Source: Acidimicrobiaceae bacterium (lineage in GTDB: Bacteria; Actinomycetota; Acidimicrobiia; Acidimicrobiales; Poriferisodalaceae). From it: a DNA stretch of 64,000 nucleotides. The translations under genes and the position numbers were made by a program. Positions 42,543-51,269 of the stretch are shown here, piece by piece. The stretch is taken from contig JAPOPC010000064.1 of NCBI GenBank assembly GCA_026713105.1, forward strand, positions 1 through 64,000, in the 5' to 3' direction. Below the pieces are notes generated by a model. It saw only the letters and a program-made list of their open reading frames with translations, had not been told where the DNA came from and searched no databases. The stretch's first letter is position 1, and every line of letters starts with the position of its first letter.

Positions 42543-43232
42543 GTGAGCACAACAAGCGAGAACAACGCGCAACCACCATCAGCACGCACGAGGTTGCGTC
42601 GCATGGCCGAGCGGGGTCGCTACGGACGCGATGAAGTGGCCGAGATCCTTGATGCCGGGCTCATTGCGCACGTCGGTGTCGACACGCCCGACGGGCCATT
42701 GGTGCTGCCGATGGCCTACGCCCGCGACGAAGAGAACCTGTATCTGCACGGGGCGCTGGCGAACCACTTGCTGAACTCCGGCGAGGGCACCGAGATCTGC
42801 GTGACCGTCACCCACCTCGACGGGCTGGTGATGGCTCGGACGCCGTTCCACAACTCGATGAATTACCGCTGCGTCGTGGTGCGCGGTCGTGCCTATCGCG
42901 TCGAGGAAGCGGCGGCCAAGGAACGGGCACTCAAGCTGGTGACCGATCACATCGTCGCCATCTGGGACACCTCCCGGCCACCAAGCGCCGAGGATTTTCG
43001 AGCCACGCTCGTCCTGCAGCTCCCGCTCTTAGAGGCCTCTGCCAAGGTCCGCGCCGGCGACCCCGTCGACGACGCCGAAGACATGGCCGGCGACTGGTGG
43101 GCTGGCGTCGTGCCGCTCACCACCCGCTTCGAACTGCCCACGTCCGCCGCCGATCTCACCGAAGGCATCCCCACGCCGACAGCGGTAGCGAACCTCGCCC
43201 ACCGCACCCCCGACACCCGCCACTCGAGCTGA
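42543..43232 (+). CDS. Pyridoxamine 5'-phosphate oxidase-like (NimA-type) FMN-binding protein
   Basis: A 229-residue flavin split-barrel protein: RGRYGRDEVAEILDAGLIAHVGVDTPDGPLVLPMAYARDEENLYLHGA, with HLDGLVMARTPFHNSMNYRCVVVRGRAYRV continuing the barrel. This fits the NimA/PNPOx-like 2 family, members of which bind FMN, F420 or haem. True PNPOx function is unlikely. GTG start. Convergent with the GFA-family gene. Confidence 0.85.
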   Translation: MSTTSENNAQPPSARTRLRRMAERGRYGRDEVAEILDAGLIAHVGVDTPDGPLVLPMAYARDEENLYLHGALANHLLNSGEGTEICVTVTHLDGLVMARTPFHNSMNYRCVVVRGRAYRVEEAAAKERALKLVTDHIVAIWDTSRPPSAEDFRATLVLQLPLLEASAKVRAGDPVDDAEDMAGDWWAGVVPLTTRFELPTSAADLTEGIPTPTAVANLAHRTPDTRHSS

Positions 43233-43261
43233 GGGCGGGGGCTTCGACGAGCTGGGTTGGC

Positions 43262-43699
43262 CTACCCGCGCAGTTCGGTGGGAATCTCAGGATCGAGGGA
43301 GTGGTAGTCGGCGGCATCGTCGACGAAGATGGCCAGTTCCGTGTGCAGGCCCGAGGGGAGATCGAGGGTGCCGGCGCAGATCGCGATGGTGTCGACCTGG
43401 TGAGTCTCCCCCTCTGCCACCCTCCAGAACATCGACCCGCCGCACTCCCGGCAGAAGCCGTAGGCCACGTTGGGGTCGTCGGCAGGGTGGTGCCACGACA
43501 GCGAGGCATCTGAGACCAACCGCAGGTCAGCGTTCTTGCATCCCGTCGCCGCCATGAAGTGCCCTGTCCAGCGACGGCACCGCCAGCAGTGGCAGTTCCA
43601 CACCTGGCGGATCGGTCCGTGCACCTCGTAGCTCACACCGCCGCATAGGCAGTGCCCCGAAGCCACCGGCTCCGACGAAGGCTGGGCTGTCTCGCTCAT
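43262..43699 (-). CDS. GFA (CENP-V/GFA) zinc-binding family protein
   Basis: A 145-residue protein of the glutathione-dependent formaldehyde-activating fold. Zn ligands are visible as GHCLCGGVSYEV, NCHCWRCRRWTGHF and YGFCRECGGSMFWR. Actinobacteria lack glutathione, so the GFA name describes fold, not reaction. The ATG at 43699 is supported by GGAGGA 6 nt upstream. It follows the beta-propeller gene on the same strand, separated by a hairpin. Confidence 0.9.
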   Translation of the reverse strand: MSETAQPSSEPVASGHCLCGGVSYEVHGPIRQVWNCHCWRCRRWTGHFMAATGCKNADLRLVSDASLSWHHPADDPNVAYGFCRECGGSMFWRVAEGETHQVDTIAICAGTLDLPSGLHTELAIFVDDAADYHSLDPEIPTELRG

Positions 43700-43753
43700 G
43701 ACAGTTCCTCCGGGTGCCCGCTCCGGTACAGGCAGCGCTGCGATTGTCCCACG

Positions 43754-43769
43754 ACGCTCGCTGGAGCGT
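43754..43769 (-). terminator. Hairpin after the beta-propeller gene
   Basis: ACGCTC (43754-43759), loop GCTG, GAGCGT (43764-43769). It lies 7 nt past the minus-strand stop. No T-run; a weak terminator candidate. Confidence 0.35.
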
Positions 43770-43776
43770 GCACCCG

Positions 43777-45546
43777 CTAGTTGGCGGGACAGACGGCTGG
43801 CATCAGGCTTGCGGCGAAGGCGTCGGCGTCGGCTTGCGAGACAGCGAGCACCTCGCCGTACACCCCCTCGCACTCGAACCACACGCCGATCCGTTGGGGA
43901 CTGCGGCTGATGCCTGGCAATTCCGAATGCGGGTTTTCGATGGCGTCGAAGAAACGACGCGGCTCCCTGCGCTCAAATGCGATCCAGACCTCGATCACTC
44001 CCTGAGCAGATCGACCCCGGATCGAGAACTCGGCCTCGACAGCAACCGAATGCTGACTGGAGACCGTGTCGTACCCGGCCTCGCGCACGACTGTTTCGAC
44101 GACATCCAGCATCGCCCAGTACTCCGCCGAGCGGGCTGGCCGCGGCACCGCGATCGAGTACGCCCAGTGGATTGCCGGCGTATCGAATCCGTGAAAGAAC
44201 AGGTGCCGGCCGTCAGCACTCCACTGCAGCGTCGGCGCCATGCTCGGCGAAGTTCGCTCGGGCCCCTCGAGCGCAATCACATGCTGATCCCCGGGGTACA
44301 GGCCCGGACGATCTAGCACCACGATTGTCGCCCTGCCTCCCCACCAGTCACGCCACGCCGCGACACGCGAGCCATCGGGAGACCACGAGCCGCGGCCACC
44401 GACAACTCCCACCAGCAGCGTGGAATGGGAGAGAGCGTCGAGCCGCACATCTCTCAACTCGCCGCCGACCCGATAGGCGATGGCTCCGCCGTCGGGCGAC
44501 CACGACGGCCCCGAATCGTGCTCGCCTCCCGCAGTCAGCACCTGCTCTGTGCCGGTTGCCAACTCGATCACCACAAGGTGCTGGTCGAACCCGACTGCGT
44601 CACCTGTGCCACCCGTGTCATCTGTGTCGGCTGTGTCGCTTGTGCCGGTGACTTGCGTCACCCGTGCGCGGCGCGAGAAGGCGATGCGGGTTCCGTCGGG
44701 CGACCACGCAGGCTCCTGGTCCAAGACCAAACCGTCGGTGATCTGACGCAGGCCCAGAGCATCGGGCTGGACGACGTAGACGTGGCTCGCCCGTTCCCCG
44801 TCGACGATCGCTCCCTGGGAGAACGCAATCTCCTCGCCGTCGGGCGACCACGAAGGCGAGCTCAGCCCGTGCTGAGCGGTGAGGAAGGGCATGTCACTGG
44901 TGCCGTCGCCGTCCGCGACCCACAGGGTGCTCCCAACCCGGAAGACGACGCGCCTGCAGTCCGGAGACCACGACAACTGATCGACGCCTTCGGGCTTAGT
45001 GCTGGCGAAGCGAAGGGGGAGTTGAATCCGCAGTGCGGGGAGCACCCCCCTGCAGACGTCCGCAGGCGGGCCGGGCTCGTCGAGCCGTACCCGACGCGGG
45101 ATGTACGGCTCCACGCCTGAGACCGGGTGCTCCGGCTCGCCGAAGGCCTGCGACAACTCCGCGCTCTGATCGTCTTCGTCATCGGTCAATTCGTCGCCCG
45201 CGGGGTCTGGGTCGGTCTGTTCCGTCGGCGCTGAATCCGCTGGCGGCGCCTCCGTTACCTCGGTTTGCTCAGGTGGCGAATCGCCCGCGTTCGGGTCTGG
45301 CCGATCCTCAGCCACCTCGGCGCTGTCATCGGGAGTTTCTGAGCCAAGTTGCGAGCTGACGAGGACAGCGGCCACGAGCAGAACGACTGCAACAGCTGCT
45401 GCGAGCCACCAGCGCTTTCGAGGCCTGTCGGCGCCCCGCCGAGATTCGACCCTCGCAGATCCACCGTCAGTCGGCTCCAGCGGCACCAGCACCACGGGGT
45501 CATCAGGCTCAGCAGGCATGTGCGAGCGCCTCCCGAGCTCCGTCAC
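43777..45546 (-). CDS. Membrane-anchored TolB-like beta-propeller protein
   Basis: A 589-residue protein. A short cytoplasmic part ending in Arg/Lys precedes one TM helix (46-65; WWLAAAVAVVLLVAAVLV). A Pro/Glu/Asp/Thr-rich linker extends to about residue 155. A PD40/TolB propeller follows with repeated SWSPD motifs (LSWSPDCRRVVF, SWSPDGEEIAF, AWSPDGTRIAFSRR, SWSPDGGAIAY, SWSPDGSRVA, QWSADGRHLFF). A small domain of unknown type with four Cys in the tail ends it. The short Thr/Asp/Gly repeat near residue 310 is low-complexity. An extracytoplasmic scaffold or sensor is inferred. Confidence 0.85.
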   Translation of the reverse strand: MTELGRRSHMPAEPDDPVVLVPLEPTDGGSARVESRRGADRPRKRWWLAAAVAVVLLVAAVLVSSQLGSETPDDSAEVAEDRPDPNAGDSPPEQTEVTEAPPADSAPTEQTDPDPAGDELTDDEDDQSAELSQAFGEPEHPVSGVEPYIPRRVRLDEPGPPADVCRGVLPALRIQLPLRFASTKPEGVDQLSWSPDCRRVVFRVGSTLWVADGDGTSDMPFLTAQHGLSSPSWSPDGEEIAFSQGAIVDGERASHVYVVQPDALGLRQITDGLVLDQEPAWSPDGTRIAFSRRARVTQVTGTSDTADTDDTGGTGDAVGFDQHLVVIELATGTEQVLTAGGEHDSGPSWSPDGGAIAYRVGGELRDVRLDALSHSTLLVGVVGGRGSWSPDGSRVAAWRDWWGGRATIVVLDRPGLYPGDQHVIALEGPERTSPSMAPTLQWSADGRHLFFHGFDTPAIHWAYSIAVPRPARSAEYWAMLDVVETVVREAGYDTVSSQHSVAVEAEFSIRGRSAQGVIEVWIAFERREPRRFFDAIENPHSELPGISRSPQRIGVWFECEGVYGEVLAVSQADADAFAASLMPAVCPAN

Positions 45547-45662
45547 TGCCCAGCACGCCGAGGCGATTCGGGCACAGCGCCACCACGGGCCCGACCGTAC
45601 CGGCGCGCAGCGTCGAGCGAGGTCGCGGAGGCGGTTTGAGACCTCCCATCTAGGGTGGCCCG

Positions 45663-46439
45663 GTGCCCAAGCCGCTGATTGGATTGTCGGGACGACGCCG
45701 CGCCGGCGCCCGCATCCGAGGCTTCCCGCCCGTGTTCGTCGACGTCGAAGTCGATCTGTACATCGCTCACTACGCCCAGGCGGTTCATGCTGCGGGGGCC
45801 ATCGCGCTTCATGTCCCGCTCGATGCCGACCCGGCCGACGTGGTGCCGCACCTCGATGCTGTGCTGCTCACAGGCGGCGAGGACGTGGCGGCGTGCCTGT
45901 ACGCCGACCGCCTGCGCGAGCAGGTGTACGAGGGCGTCGACCCGTTCGCCGAGCGCGCTGCCGGGTTCGACAACGATCACAGCGATAACAGCAGTCCAGC
46001 CAGCAAGGTGCCGCTGCGCGATGCATTCGAGATCGCACTGCTCGACGCCGCCGTCGACAGCGGCTTGCCGGTGCTGGGCATCTGCCGTGGCCCCCAGCTC
46101 ATCAACATCGCTGCCGGCGGGACACTGCACCAGCACCTGCCCGAACACGCGGCAACCGACGGGCCGCCCGATGCCACGCCCCACACCGTCACCACGACCG
46201 AAGGCAGCCAGCTGCGCGAGATGTACGGCCCCGAGGTGGCAGTGAACTCATTGCATCACCAAGCGGTAGATCAGCTCGGCGACGGCTACATCGCCACAGC
46301 CCACTCCACCGACGGGATCATCGAAGGCATCGAGCACACCGAGCTGCCGATTCTCGCCGTGCAGTGGCATCCCGAACTGATGACCGAAGCGCTGACGGAC
46401 CCCTGCTTCAGCTGGCTCGCCGAGCGCGCCAGCCGCTGA
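45663..46439 (+). CDS. Gamma-glutamyl-gamma-aminobutyrate hydrolase-like peptidase C26 (PuuD-like)
   Basis: A 258-residue class I glutamine amidotransferase-fold hydrolase. The nucleophile Cys is C141 in LGICRGPQLINIAAGGTLHQHL, the catalytic His-Glu is in LAVQWHPELM, and VNSLHHQAVDQLG matches PuuD homologues. It should cleave gamma-glutamyl amides. GTG start. Divergent from the beta-propeller gene; no polyamine pathway genes nearby, so physiological substrate is uncertain. Confidence 0.9.
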   Translation: MPKPLIGLSGRRRAGARIRGFPPVFVDVEVDLYIAHYAQAVHAAGAIALHVPLDADPADVVPHLDAVLLTGGEDVAACLYADRLREQVYEGVDPFAERAAGFDNDHSDNSSPASKVPLRDAFEIALLDAAVDSGLPVLGICRGPQLINIAAGGTLHQHLPEHAATDGPPDATPHTVTTTEGSQLREMYGPEVAVNSLHHQAVDQLGDGYIATAHSTDGIIEGIEHTELPILAVQWHPELMTEALTDPCFSWLAERASR

Positions 46440-46516
46440 TCTGAGCGACGGAACGGCCGCAGTACAGCTGGCCGGCTAGGCCATCACCGTCCGCCACGCC
46501 GCTACCGGCTGGCTGC

Positions 46517-47545
46517 TCAGTGGCCGCCGCCCTCGACGGCTTCGCGCACCCGCGGGATGACGTTGCGGGCCAGCCGTTCAAGCGATGCGTTGAACAGCGA
46601 CGGCGCCATACCCGGCGAGGCACCCCACGTGCACACGTCGGTGAAGCCGTAGCGCGTGATGAAGTCGACCAGCTCGGCGACGCAGTGGTCCTCGTCACCG
46701 ACGATCCAGTTCTGGGGAATCGCGCCCTTGTCGGGGTCGAAGGCGGTGAACTCGTCAGGCGTCTCGGCGAAGAACTTGGCATACACGCCGAGCCGGTAAC
46801 GCTCTGCCGCCTTGATGGGGTTCCACTCCCGCTCGGCGTCGTCGGTTACGAACACCGAGCGGATGATGCCCACCCGGTAGTCGTCGGGGTCGCGGCCCGT
46901 CGCTCGCAGCTCGTCCTTCCACGGATCCATCACCACCTCGGGTGCGCCTTGGGGCAGCAGATGCGTGTCGAAGCGAGCAGCCCGCACCGCCGCATTCGCG
47001 CTCATGCCTGCGATCCACAGCGGCGGACCCCCGGGCTGCACCGGCGCAGGCGTCACCAGCAGGTCGTCGAAGTGGTGACGCTTGCCGTGGAAGCTGAACG
47101 GCTCTCCCTTCCACGCCAGGCGAAGGATCTGCACCAACTCCTCGGTCAGCGACACCCGGCGCGACTGCGGGATGCCGAAGCCCCGGAACTCGTGAGCCGC
47201 GTAGCCCATGCCGATGCCCAGCTCGATGCGCCCGTTCGAGATGTTGTCGAGGATCGCCAAATCCTCGGCCAGCCGGATCGGATGGGCGAAGGGCGCCAGC
47301 AAGATGTCGGTCGACAGGCGGATGCGGGACGTGCGCGCCGCCACCGCTCCAGCTATCGGCACGAAATTCGGCAGGTGGCCGTCGTCGAGGAAGTGGTGCT
47401 CGGTGAACCATCCGAGATCGAAGCCCAGCTCGTCGGCCATCTCGAGCTGATCGAGCGCCTGGGCGTACATCTCCCGCAGAGGCACCTCGCTGCCGGGAGG
47501 GCTGCGCAGATCGTGGACGACACCGAATCGCAGGGGTAGAGGCAT
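46517..47545 (-). CDS. LLM-class flavin-dependent oxidoreductase
   Basis: A 342-residue luciferase-like enzyme: LRFGVVHDLRSPPGSEVPLREMYAQ, ELGFDLGWFTEHHFLDDGHLPNF, IRLSTDILLAPFAHPIRLAEDLAILDNISNGRIELGIGMGYAAHEF and VQPGGPPLWIAGMSANAAVRAARFDTHLLPQG. It is more distant from the two long LLM paralogues. It is divergent from the Baeyer-Villiger monooxygenase gene, with inverted repeats in the shared upstream region. Confidence 0.88.
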   Translation of the reverse strand: MPLPLRFGVVHDLRSPPGSEVPLREMYAQALDQLEMADELGFDLGWFTEHHFLDDGHLPNFVPIAGAVAARTSRIRLSTDILLAPFAHPIRLAEDLAILDNISNGRIELGIGMGYAAHEFRGFGIPQSRRVSLTEELVQILRLAWKGEPFSFHGKRHHFDDLLVTPAPVQPGGPPLWIAGMSANAAVRAARFDTHLLPQGAPEVVMDPWKDELRATGRDPDDYRVGIIRSVFVTDDAEREWNPIKAAERYRLGVYAKFFAETPDEFTAFDPDKGAIPQNWIVGDEDHCVAELVDFITRYGFTDVCTWGASPGMAPSLFNASLERLARNVIPRVREAVEGGGH

Positions 47546-47610
47546 TCCCGGAGACTAGAGCCGGGCCGGCGAGGCCGACCGACGAGCGATACACCCCCCG
47601 GGAATTTCCT

Positions 47611-47659
47611 AACGCGCGTTCGACTATTGTTGGAATGCAGATCAATCGAACGCGCTCGA
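47611..47659. promoter_or_regulatory. Paired palindromes upstream of the BVMO gene
   Basis: AACGCGCGTT (47611-47620) is a perfect palindrome. GCGCGTTCGA (47614-47623) and TCGAACGCGC (47646-47655) form a perfect 10-bp inverted repeat spaced by 22 bp. The second arm sits inside TCGAACGCGCTCGA. The repeats lie in the 194-bp divergent gap between LLM and BVMO genes and suggest a repressor-binding region. Confidence 0.5.
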
Positions 47660-47739
47660 GCGGGGCGGCAACGCATTCGCCGAGTCCACGCCGTCCAACT
47701 CGGTGACGCGTGCAACGATTGCAGCGGGGGAAATGAAAC

Positions 47740-49437
47740 ATGCCAGCAGCAGCGACCAACGGAACCTCGAACGGCAGCGCCGCAGGCGAGCCTGAGTACG
47801 AGGTCATCATCATCGGCGCCGGCGTGGCCGGCATTTACCAGATGTACCGGCTGGCCGAGCGCGGCGTCCACGCGACCGTGCTCGAGATGGGCAGCGACCT
47901 CGGCGGCACCTGGTTCTGGAACCGCTACCCCGGCTGCCGGTTCGACTCGGAGAGCTACACCTACGGTTACTCGTTCTCCGACGAGCTGCTCGACGAGTGG
48001 CACTGGAAGGAACGCTTCTCGGGCCAACCCGAGAACCTGCGCTACCTGAACCACGTCGCCGACAAGTTCGACCTGCGCAAGTACATGCAGTTCAACTGCA
48101 CCGTCGAGACTGCACACTTCGACGACGACGCCGGCATCTGGCGCCTGCACCTCGGCGACGGGCGTGACCTGAGCTGCCGATTCCTGCTCACCGCCCTCGG
48201 CCTGCTGTCCGCGCCCACCTATCCCCGCATCGAGGGCGTCAACGCCGACGGCACCGACGTCTTCGAAGGACCGTCGTTCCACACGTACCACTGGCCCGCC
48301 GAGCCCGTCGAGATCAAGGGCAAGCGGGTTGCGGTCATTGGCACCGGCGCGACAGGCGTGCAGGCCATTGCCGCCATCGGCGAGCAAGCCGAGCACCTCA
48401 CGGTGTTCCAGCGGCGGCCCAACTGGTGCGCCCCGCTGCACAACAGCGAGATCTCCGACCAGGAGATGGACGGCATCCGCGCCCGCTACGACGAGATCTT
48501 CGACAAGTGCGCACGTACTCCAGGCGGGTTCGAGCACGAGCCCGACCGCCGCGGCTTCTGGAACGTGACACCCGAAGAGCGACGGGCGATGTGGGAGAAG
48601 CTGTACGGGGAACCGGGCTTCGGCATCTGGATGGCCAACTTCCGCGAGATCTTCTTCGACGAGAAGGCCAATGCAGAGCTGTCGGCCTTCATCGGCGACA
48701 AGATCCGCGATCGGGTCGACGACCCGGTCATCGCGGAGAAGCTCATCCCCACCGACCATGGCTTCGGCGTGCAGCGGGTCCCGCTCGAGACGCGCTACTA
48801 CGAGACCTACAACAAGCCCAACGTGAACCTGGTGGACATCAAGGAAACACCGATCACCCGCATTACCCCGACCGGCATCGAGACCACCGAGCAGCACCAC
48901 GAATTTGATCTCATCGTGTACGCCACCGGCTTCGACGCCATCACCGGCAGCTTCGACCGGATCGACTTCCGGGGCTCGGGCGGCGTGGCACTGCGCGACA
49001 AGTGGGGAGACGGGCCGGTCACCTACATCGGCCTGATGGTGAACGGATTCCCGAACCTGATGACCATCGCCGGGCCGCAGAGCGGCTCAGCGTCCACCAA
49101 CTACCCGCGCGGCATCGAGATCGGTGTCGACTGGGTGACCGGCATGCTCGACTACGTCTGGGAGAACGGCTACACCCGCTTCGAGGCCGACCAAGACGCC
49201 GAGCGGGAATGGACCAACCACGTCATCGAGATGTACTCCATGATGCTGATGCGCAAGGCGCAGGGCTGGTTCACGGGCTACAACTCGAACGTCGACGGGC
49301 ACGAGAAGGGCACGATCCGCTATCTCGTGTACAACGGCGGCGCTCCGAAGTACAAGCGCCGCATCGACGAGATCGCCGATCACGACTACGACGGCGTGTC
49401 GTTCGCGACCCAGCGCACCGCAGTCGGCGTCGGCTGA
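47740..49437 (+). CDS. Baeyer-Villiger monooxygenase (FAD/NADPH)
   Basis: A 565-residue type I BVMO converting cyclic or linear ketones to esters or lactones. It has the FAD Rossmann GAGVAG (26-31) and the exact BVMO fingerprint FxGxxxHxxxWP (F175, G177, H181, W185, P186 in FEGPSFHTYHWP). The NADPH Rossmann GTGATG lies at 201-206, and YATGFDAITG is near the C-terminus. ATG with GGGGG upstream. It is followed 73 bp later by the thiolase-like/DUF35 pair, consistent with a ketone or steroid-like degradation route. Confidence 0.94.
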   Translation: MPAAATNGTSNGSAAGEPEYEVIIIGAGVAGIYQMYRLAERGVHATVLEMGSDLGGTWFWNRYPGCRFDSESYTYGYSFSDELLDEWHWKERFSGQPENLRYLNHVADKFDLRKYMQFNCTVETAHFDDDAGIWRLHLGDGRDLSCRFLLTALGLLSAPTYPRIEGVNADGTDVFEGPSFHTYHWPAEPVEIKGKRVAVIGTGATGVQAIAAIGEQAEHLTVFQRRPNWCAPLHNSEISDQEMDGIRARYDEIFDKCARTPGGFEHEPDRRGFWNVTPEERRAMWEKLYGEPGFGIWMANFREIFFDEKANAELSAFIGDKIRDRVDDPVIAEKLIPTDHGFGVQRVPLETRYYETYNKPNVNLVDIKETPITRITPTGIETTEQHHEFDLIVYATGFDAITGSFDRIDFRGSGGVALRDKWGDGPVTYIGLMVNGFPNLMTIAGPQSGSASTNYPRGIEIGVDWVTGMLDYVWENGYTRFEADQDAEREWTNHVIEMYSMMLMRKAQGWFTGYNSNVDGHEKGTIRYLVYNGGAPKYKRRIDEIADHDYDGVSFATQRTAVGVG

Positions 49438-49510
49438 GCCTGATCAAGCCCGCGGGCCGCGCGCCAGCGGGCCCGCATGTCGACCTGCCCGCCTCCCGCT
49501 GAGGTGAATC

Positions 49511-50683
49511 GTGGATATCTCTGGAGCAGCTGCCATCGTCGGCGTCGCCGAGACCGACTACATGCGTGGCACCCCGCTGAGCGTGCCCGAGCTGGTGCTC
49601 GAAGCGACCATGGCTGCCATCGCCGACGCCGGGCTCGACCCCAGCGAGATCGACGGCATCATTCCGCCACCGGGATTCATCTCGTCCGAGGAGATCGCCG
49701 CCAACCTCGGCGCTGACGACATCCGCTACGCCGTCACGGTGCACATGGGGGGCGCCAGCCCGGTAGCCGCGCTGCAGTCGGCCACCATGGCGATCGCTGC
49801 GGGTATTGCCACCAACGTCGTGATCACGATGGGCTGGAACGGGTACTCGGCCATGCGGCCTCGGCCCGACGCTCGGCCGACGAAGCGGCGCCTCGATCCG
49901 GGCCCGTTCGTGGACGTGAGCCGCAACTTCTACGCGCCCTACGGCGTGCGCTCGGCCGTGCAGTGGTACTCGATGTACATCCAGCGCTATGTCGACCTGT
50001 ACGACGTCGAGCCCACCGATGCAGCCCAGGTCGCCCTGACCTGTCGCGAGCATGCGCACCTCAACGACAAAGCCCTTATGGGCGGGCGGCCGATGACCAT
50101 GGACGACTACCTGGCGTCGCCGCTCATCACCGAGCCGATGCGCAAGTTCGACTGCTGCTTGGAGACCGACTGCGCCGCTGCGGTGGTGCTGACCTCTCCC
50201 GAGCGGGCGAAGGATCTGCCTCATGACCCGGTGCTGTGGCTGGGCGGCGCAGAAGGTCACCCGTACCCCGCCGACGAGATCACCAACAGGCCCGACATGC
50301 TGCGTCTCGGCCTCGACTTCGCCGCGCCGAGGGCGTTCGCGATGGCAGGCGTGCAGCCGGCCGACATGGACTTCCTGCAGATCTACGACTGCTTCACCTA
50401 CGTCGTGATGATGGAGCTCGAGGCCATCGGCATGTGCCCGCCGGGCGGTGCGAAGGAGTTCGTGGCCGACGGGAACATCTCGCTCAGCGGCCGCTATCCG
50501 ATGAACACCCACGGCGGTCTGCTGTCCCAAGGACATGCCTGGGGCCTCAACCACATTGTGGAAGCGGCTCGTCAGCTGCGTCATGAGGCAGACGACGCGC
50601 AGGTGGCCGATGCCGAACTGGGTGTCGTGACGGGCTACGGCGATCTCGGCGACGGCAGCATCGCCGTGCTGGGCCGAGGCTGA
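49511..50683 (+). CDS. Thiolase-like protein without nucleophilic Cys (second Ltp2-like)
   Basis: A 390-residue thiolase-superfamily protein ([37 protein letters not shown]). The Cys position is occupied by Gly/Ala ([10 protein letters not shown], residues 78-87). The second half has [21 protein letters not shown] and [16 protein letters not shown] start with GAGGTG 6 nt upstream. It lies 36 bp before the DUF35 gene, mirroring the pair at 21524-23145. Retro-aldol or acyl-transfer role inferred. Confidence 0.88.
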   Translation: MDISGAAAIVGVAETDYMRGTPLSVPELVLEATMAAIADAGLDPSEIDGIIPPPGFISSEEIAANLGADDIRYAVTVHMGGASPVAALQSATMAIAAGIATNVVITMGWNGYSAMRPRPDARPTKRRLDPGPFVDVSRNFYAPYGVRSAVQWYSMYIQRYVDLYDVEPTDAAQVALTCREHAHLNDKALMGGRPMTMDDYLASPLITEPMRKFDCCLETDCAAAVVLTSPERAKDLPHDPVLWLGGAEGHPYPADEITNRPDMLRLGLDFAAPRAFAMAGVQPADMDFLQIYDCFTYVVMMELEAIGMCPPGGAKEFVADGNISLSGRYPMNTHGGLLSQGHAWGLNHIVEAARQLRHEADDAQVADAELGVVTGYGDLGDGSIAVLGRG

Positions 50684-50719
50684 GACTTCTCCGAGGAGCT
50701 CGCAGATGAGGCCAATGCA

Positions 50720-51139
50720 ATGACCACAGCCAAGCCGGCCCGCAAGTACGTGCCCAAGCCCGAGGGGTTGAACCTCGAGTTCCACGTGGCCTGCTTGGAA
50801 GCGGGGACGCTGTGCATCCAGAGATGCTCAGACTGCGGCGAGTTCCGCCATCCCCAGCGCTGGTACTGCCCGTCGTGCCACAGCCGCAACTCCGACTTCG
50901 CCCCCGTGGCGGGCAGCGGCCGCATCTACTCGATGGCCGTCAACCACTTCACGGTCGATCGCGGCTGGGTCGACGAGCTGCCGTACACCACCGCAGTGGT
51001 GGAGCTCGACGAAGGCCCCCGCGTCGTCGGCTCGCTGCGTGGCGTGCAGCCCGGCGAGGCCAGCATCGGCCAGCGCGTGCACGTCTCGGTGGAGCCTCGA
51101 GGCGAAGAGTTCGCATACCTCTGGGTCGACATGGCCTGA
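50720..51139 (+). CDS. DUF35 OB-fold / zinc-ribbon protein (second)
   Basis: A 139-residue DUF35 protein with a zinc ribbon (CSDCGEFRHPQRWYCPSCHS) and an OB-fold (GRIYSMAVNHFTVDRGW, YTTAVVELDEGPRVVGSLRG). Its ATG has GAGG about 8 nt upstream. It forms the partner of the upstream thiolase-like protein, as in Ltp2/ChsH2-type aldolase complexes. It shares the EGPRVV core with the DUF35 protein at 21524-21943. Confidence 0.9.
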   Translation: MTTAKPARKYVPKPEGLNLEFHVACLEAGTLCIQRCSDCGEFRHPQRWYCPSCHSRNSDFAPVAGSGRIYSMAVNHFTVDRGWVDELPYTTAVVELDEGPRVVGSLRGVQPGEASIGQRVHVSVEPRGEEFAYLWVDMA

Positions 51140-51269
51140 GCGGCCGATCAACACAGCTTCACCGATCAGCGCTGAGTACTCTCCGGCCGTCGCGAACTGG
51201 AGCCTTGGCCCGGTTCCGTTTCGTTGTCTGAACGCCAGGCAGCGCTGTACTCGGAGGATCTCCCTGCCC

